Below, in pieces: positions 61,926 to 64,000 of a stretch of DNA of 64,000 nt. The position numbers were made by a program, and so were the translations under genes. The stretch spans positions 1 through 64,000 of the forward strand of contig CAKPLY010000001.1 in the NCBI GenBank assembly GCA_934167825.1, given 5' to 3'. The stretch's first letter is position 1, and every line of letters starts with the position of its first letter. Under the pieces are notes generated by a model that did no database searches, was not told the DNA's origin, and saw only the letters and a list, made by a program, of their open reading frames with translations. This stretch comes from an uncultured Bacilli bacterium (GTDB taxonomy: Bacteria; Bacillota_I; Bacilli_A; RF39; UBA660).

Positions 61926-62372
61926 ATGAGAGTATATTATGTATTTAAAATAAACAATTACTTTTCTTATATTTATAAAAATAAGCCATATAAACTATAT
62001 AAGATGCTTGAAGAAATATTCCATGTAAAGGAATATGATATGGTACTTACTTATAAGATGTATGAACAGGTTGCAAAGACATTTAATAAGGAAGAAATAA
62101 ATAAGTATTTAAAGAATATATATAGCGATAGTAAATATTATTTATATAACAAGAGTATTCATATTTATAGTGATTATTATGAATACTCTAAGTTAGTTAT
62201 AAATAACTCTAATCTTAAGATTAAGACTAATATTAATAATTCTATATTCTTTAAGGATATAAATAATTATTGTGATAATATATTTATATGTGATTTTAAT
62301 AATAAGGATTATTTTTGGTTAGATAAGGTAATAAAAAAAGATGAATGTAAGAAAGAGGAAGTAGTAAGATAG
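61926..62372 (+). CDS. SirA-like protein
   Basis: 148 residues resembling SirA (YneE), the sporulation inhibitor of replication that binds DnaA: VYYVFKINNYFSYIY at the start, LTYKMYEQVAKTF in the middle, and a final ICDFNNKDYFWLDKVIK (SirA ends in a similar DFN...YGWL). In Bacillus subtilis sirA follows tkt, exactly as here, so both sequence and synteny agree. Nothing else suggests sporulation in this window. Ribosome binding site GTGGTGAT. Confidence 0.55.
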   Translation: MRVYYVFKINNYFSYIYKNKPYKLYKMLEEIFHVKEYDMVLTYKMYEQVAKTFNKEEINKYLKNIYSDSKYYLYNKSIHIYSDYYEYSKLVINNSNLKIKTNINNSIFFKDINNYCDNIFICDFNNKDYFWLDKVIKKDECKKEEVVR

Positions 62373-62457
62373 ATGTGTTAATTTATAAAAAAGAATAGAC
62401 AATAAGAAGAAAATTTAGTAAAATAAATATTAGTAGTTAAAAAAATAATTAAAAATT

Positions 62458-62493
62458 AGTATATAAGAAATTCTTACATACTTTACGTATAAT
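62458..62493 (+). promoter_or_regulatory. fic-rhuM promoter with overlapping palindrome (candidate operator)
   Basis: AGTATATAAGAA (62458-62469), one base, TTCTTACATACT (62471-62482), arms complementary at 11 of 12 positions. TATAAT follows at 62488-62493, so the palindrome covers the -35 region, where no good -35 hexamer exists. Nearly the same palindrome recurs inside the rhuM coding sequence at 63497-63523. Confidence 0.7.
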
Positions 62494-62525
62494 GGAATAT
62501 AAAAAGTGTTATGGAGGTAATTTAA

Positions 62526-63266
62526 GTGGAAGTAGCAAGAGTAAAACAAGCGTTAATAGAACAAAGAAAAATAAATTTATCAGGTAATTTATATCATAAG
62601 ACACAACTTGATTTTGCTTATAATACTAATCATATCGAGGGTTCTACTATAACACCTGATGAAACTGCTAGTATATATGATACAGGAACTATTTTAACTA
62701 GTGAGAATAAAATTATTGTTTTAAAAGATGCCACAGAAACAAAAAATCATTTTACTTTATTTAAATATATGCTAGATACAATAGATGAAAAACTAAATGA
62801 AGATATGATAAAGAAATTTCATTTTATTTTAAAAGATGGAACTTTAACGGATGAAGAAAAAGTATGGTTTAATGTTGGAGAATATAAAAAGATAAAGAAT
62901 TTTGTAGGTAATATTACAACTTCTTTACCAAGTGAAGTATCAAAAGATATGATGGAATTATTAAAGTGGTATGATAGTATAGATAAAAAGACTATTTTAG
63001 ATATAATAGAGTTTCATGTAAGATTTGAAATGATACATCCTTTTCAAGATGGAAATGGTAGAGTTGGTAGAATGATAATGTTTAGAGAATGTTTATATAA
63101 TGATATAATGCCTTTCTTCATTGAAGAGAGAAACAAAGAGTTTTATATACGTGGTATAAAGGAATATCAAAATAATAATGATAAAAATTATTTAATAGAT
63201 ACATGTTTAAATAGTCAAGATAATTATGAAAAGATGGTTAATTATTTTCTTTTAGAAGATAAATAA
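62526..63266 (+). CDS. Fic domain protein (AMPylase-type)
   Basis: 246 residues from a GTG start with GGAGG eight bases ahead. The Fic catalytic motif HPFQDGNGRVGR (~177-188) is complete, with the flap region (TTSLPSEVSKDM) before it. The N-terminus has NHIEGST, fitting the (S/T)xxxE(G/N) inhibitory helix of class II Fic proteins, so the enzyme is probably autoinhibited. Such proteins transfer AMP or other nucleotide parts to target proteins. It is followed 28 bases later by the RhuM-family gene, likely in one operon. Confidence 0.9.
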   Translation: MEVARVKQALIEQRKINLSGNLYHKTQLDFAYNTNHIEGSTITPDETASIYDTGTILTSENKIIVLKDATETKNHFTLFKYMLDTIDEKLNEDMIKKFHFILKDGTLTDEEKVWFNVGEYKKIKNFVGNITTSLPSEVSKDMMELLKWYDSIDKKTILDIIEFHVRFEMIHPFQDGNGRVGRMIMFRECLYNDIMPFFIEERNKEFYIRGIKEYQNNNDKNYLIDTCLNSQDNYEKMVNYFLLEDK

Positions 63267-63294
63267 ACTATATTATGCAAGGAGGTAAACTTTT

Positions 63295-64000
63295 ATGCAA
63301 ACATTACAAATAAAAAACTCAACAGCAGAATTTTTGATATTTTCAAAACAAAATAAAGAAAAGACAATAGAAGTACTTGTTGATGATGAATCAGTTTGGC
63401 TTAGTCAAAAATTAATGGCTGAACTTTTTGGGACAACAAGAAATAATATAACAATGCATCTTAATAATATTTTTCGTGAAGAATTAAATGAAAATTCAGT
63501 ATGTAAGGATTCCTTACATACTGCTAGTGATGGCAAGAGTTATAAAACAAAATATTATAATTTAGATGCTATTATTGCAGTTGGATTTAAAGTCAATAGT
63601 AAAAGGGCAATAGATTTTAGATTATGGGCTATTAATGTTTTAAAACAATATTCAGTTAAGGGTTATGTATTAGATAAAGAGAGATTAAAAAATGGTTCTT
63701 TTCTTGATGAAAATTATTTTAACGAATTATTACAAGAAATTAGAGAAATAAGAATTAGTGAAAGAAATTTTTATCAAAAGATTACTGATATATATGCAAC
63801 AAGTTTAGACTATAATTCACAATCACCATTAACACAAGAATTTTTTAAAACAGTTCAAAATAAAATGCACTATGCTACTCATGGAAATACTGCAGCAGAG
63901 GTTATAATGAATCGTGCAGATTATAAAAAAACTCATATGGGATTAACAAGTTGGAAAAATGCTCCTGATGGCAAAATAATTGCTGCCGATGTTGTAGTTG
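63295..64000 (+). CDS. RhuM-family virulence-type protein (cut by window end)
   Basis: 235 codons visible; the frame is open at the last base. ATG 63295 follows GGAGGT. Family blocks: VDDESVWLSQKLMAELF, GTTRNNITMHLNNIFREEL, HTASDGKSYKTKYYNLDAI and VNSKRAIDFRLWAINVLKQY, all typical of RhuM (Salmonella pathogenicity island 3) relatives, which pair with Fic or restriction-type genes in many accessory loci. The winged-helix-like N-terminus suggests DNA binding. A perfect 13-bp palindrome is embedded just before the Asp-Gly-Lys codons and matches the promoter palindrome. Confidence 0.85.
   Translation, partial: MQTLQIKNSTAEFLIFSKQNKEKTIEVLVDDESVWLSQKLMAELFGTTRNNITMHLNNIFREELNENSVCKDSLHTASDGKSYKTKYYNLDAIIAVGFKVNSKRAIDFRLWAINVLKQYSVKGYVLDKERLKNGSFLDENYFNELLQEIREIRISERNFYQKITDIYATSLDYNSQSPLTQEFFKTVQNKMHYATHGNTAAEVIMNRADYKKTHMGLTSWKNAPDGKIIAADVVV
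63497..63523. repeat. Intragenic palindrome in rhuM matching the promoter palindrome
   Basis: CAGTATGTAAGGA, one base, TCCTTACATACTG: perfect 13-bp arms. Over the central 25 bases, 21 agree with 62458-62482. Confidence 0.95.

Noticed and set aside
1..64000. tRNA or rRNA genes
   Set aside because: No cloverleaf with a GTTCRANNC-type arm or rRNA-like segment was recognised by eye; a tRNAscan or Infernal run would be needed to be certain.

Overview
The window is very AT-rich (roughly 27-30 % G+C by eye), reads in the standard code (TGG is Trp, TGA works as a stop, for example at the end of murG) and uses strong GGAGG or GGTGAT ribosome binding sites. Gene content and order (dnaG-sigA-trmK, murG-murB-ftsQ, a comN-like gene next to secDF, tkt followed by a sirA-like gene, miaB followed by a YmcA/YlbF-like gene, a T-box before alaS) point to a low-GC Bacillota. 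It keeps peptidoglycan genes (murI, murB, murG, ftsQ, an ftsW/rodA-type gene, L,D-transpeptidase). My best inference is an uncultured, reduced-genome, walled Bacilli or Mycoplasmatota-related gut bacterium; the exact lineage cannot be read from the window.

Layout. 1-2.9 kb: the 3' part of a large glycine-rich surface protein ending in a hypervariable C-type-lectin-like tail. 3-14.7 kb: a housekeeping block (lepA, an RNB nuclease relative, miaB, YmcA-like, murI, L,D-transpeptidase, queA, dnaG, sigA, trmK). 14.75-16.3 kb: an AAA/DUF4143 ATPase cassette bounded by 79-bp direct repeats. 16.4-21.7 kb: uvrC, comN-like, DUF1653, secDF, GNAT. 21.8-25.3 kb: an accessory island with a BRO-family gene, a truncated BRO copy, a leader peptide with a run of 10 G, and a second surface protein with a hypervariable tail. 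25.4-36 kb: radical SAM, FtsW/RodA, RadC, a prepilin-like glycine-rich protein, a Flp-type pilin, phosphoesterase, CPBP protease, and two secreted wall proteins, one with a dockerin. 36.1-47.3 kb: a candidate small RNA, an unknown 1128-residue protein, YigZ, XerC/D, thymidine kinase, a GH31 relative, leuS. 48.2-49.1 kb: a gene-poor segment with a complete type I toxin-antitoxin module, a decayed second copy, and a leader made of three tandem hairpin repeats ahead of a putative metal/metalloid permease. 50-62.4 kb: miaA, murG-murB-ftsQ, a TasA-like protein, a WXG100-like protein fused to a lysozyme domain and its short paralogue, T-box, kinase, alaS, transketolase, SirA-like. 62.5-64 kb: a Fic gene and a RhuM-family gene cut by the window end.

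The most unusual signals are in the accessory parts. (1) A palindrome over the fic-rhuM promoter recurs, 21 of 25 bases alike, inside the rhuM coding sequence; the two BRO genes carry different perfect palindromes at the matching place, just before their Asp-Gly-Lys codons. (2) Two lectin-tailed surface proteins are almost identical except in their last ~45 codons, which are GC-richer and vary mainly at the first two codon positions, as in targets of diversity-generating retroelements; no reverse transcriptase is in the window. (3) A G-tract leader peptide and terminator precede one of these genes, and slippage to 9 or 12 G would carry ribosomes through the terminator's 5' arm. (4) The type I toxin module is complete down to sequestered ribosome binding site, antisense promoter and both terminators. 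(5) The triple tandem hairpin leader before the permease matches no RNA class I can name.
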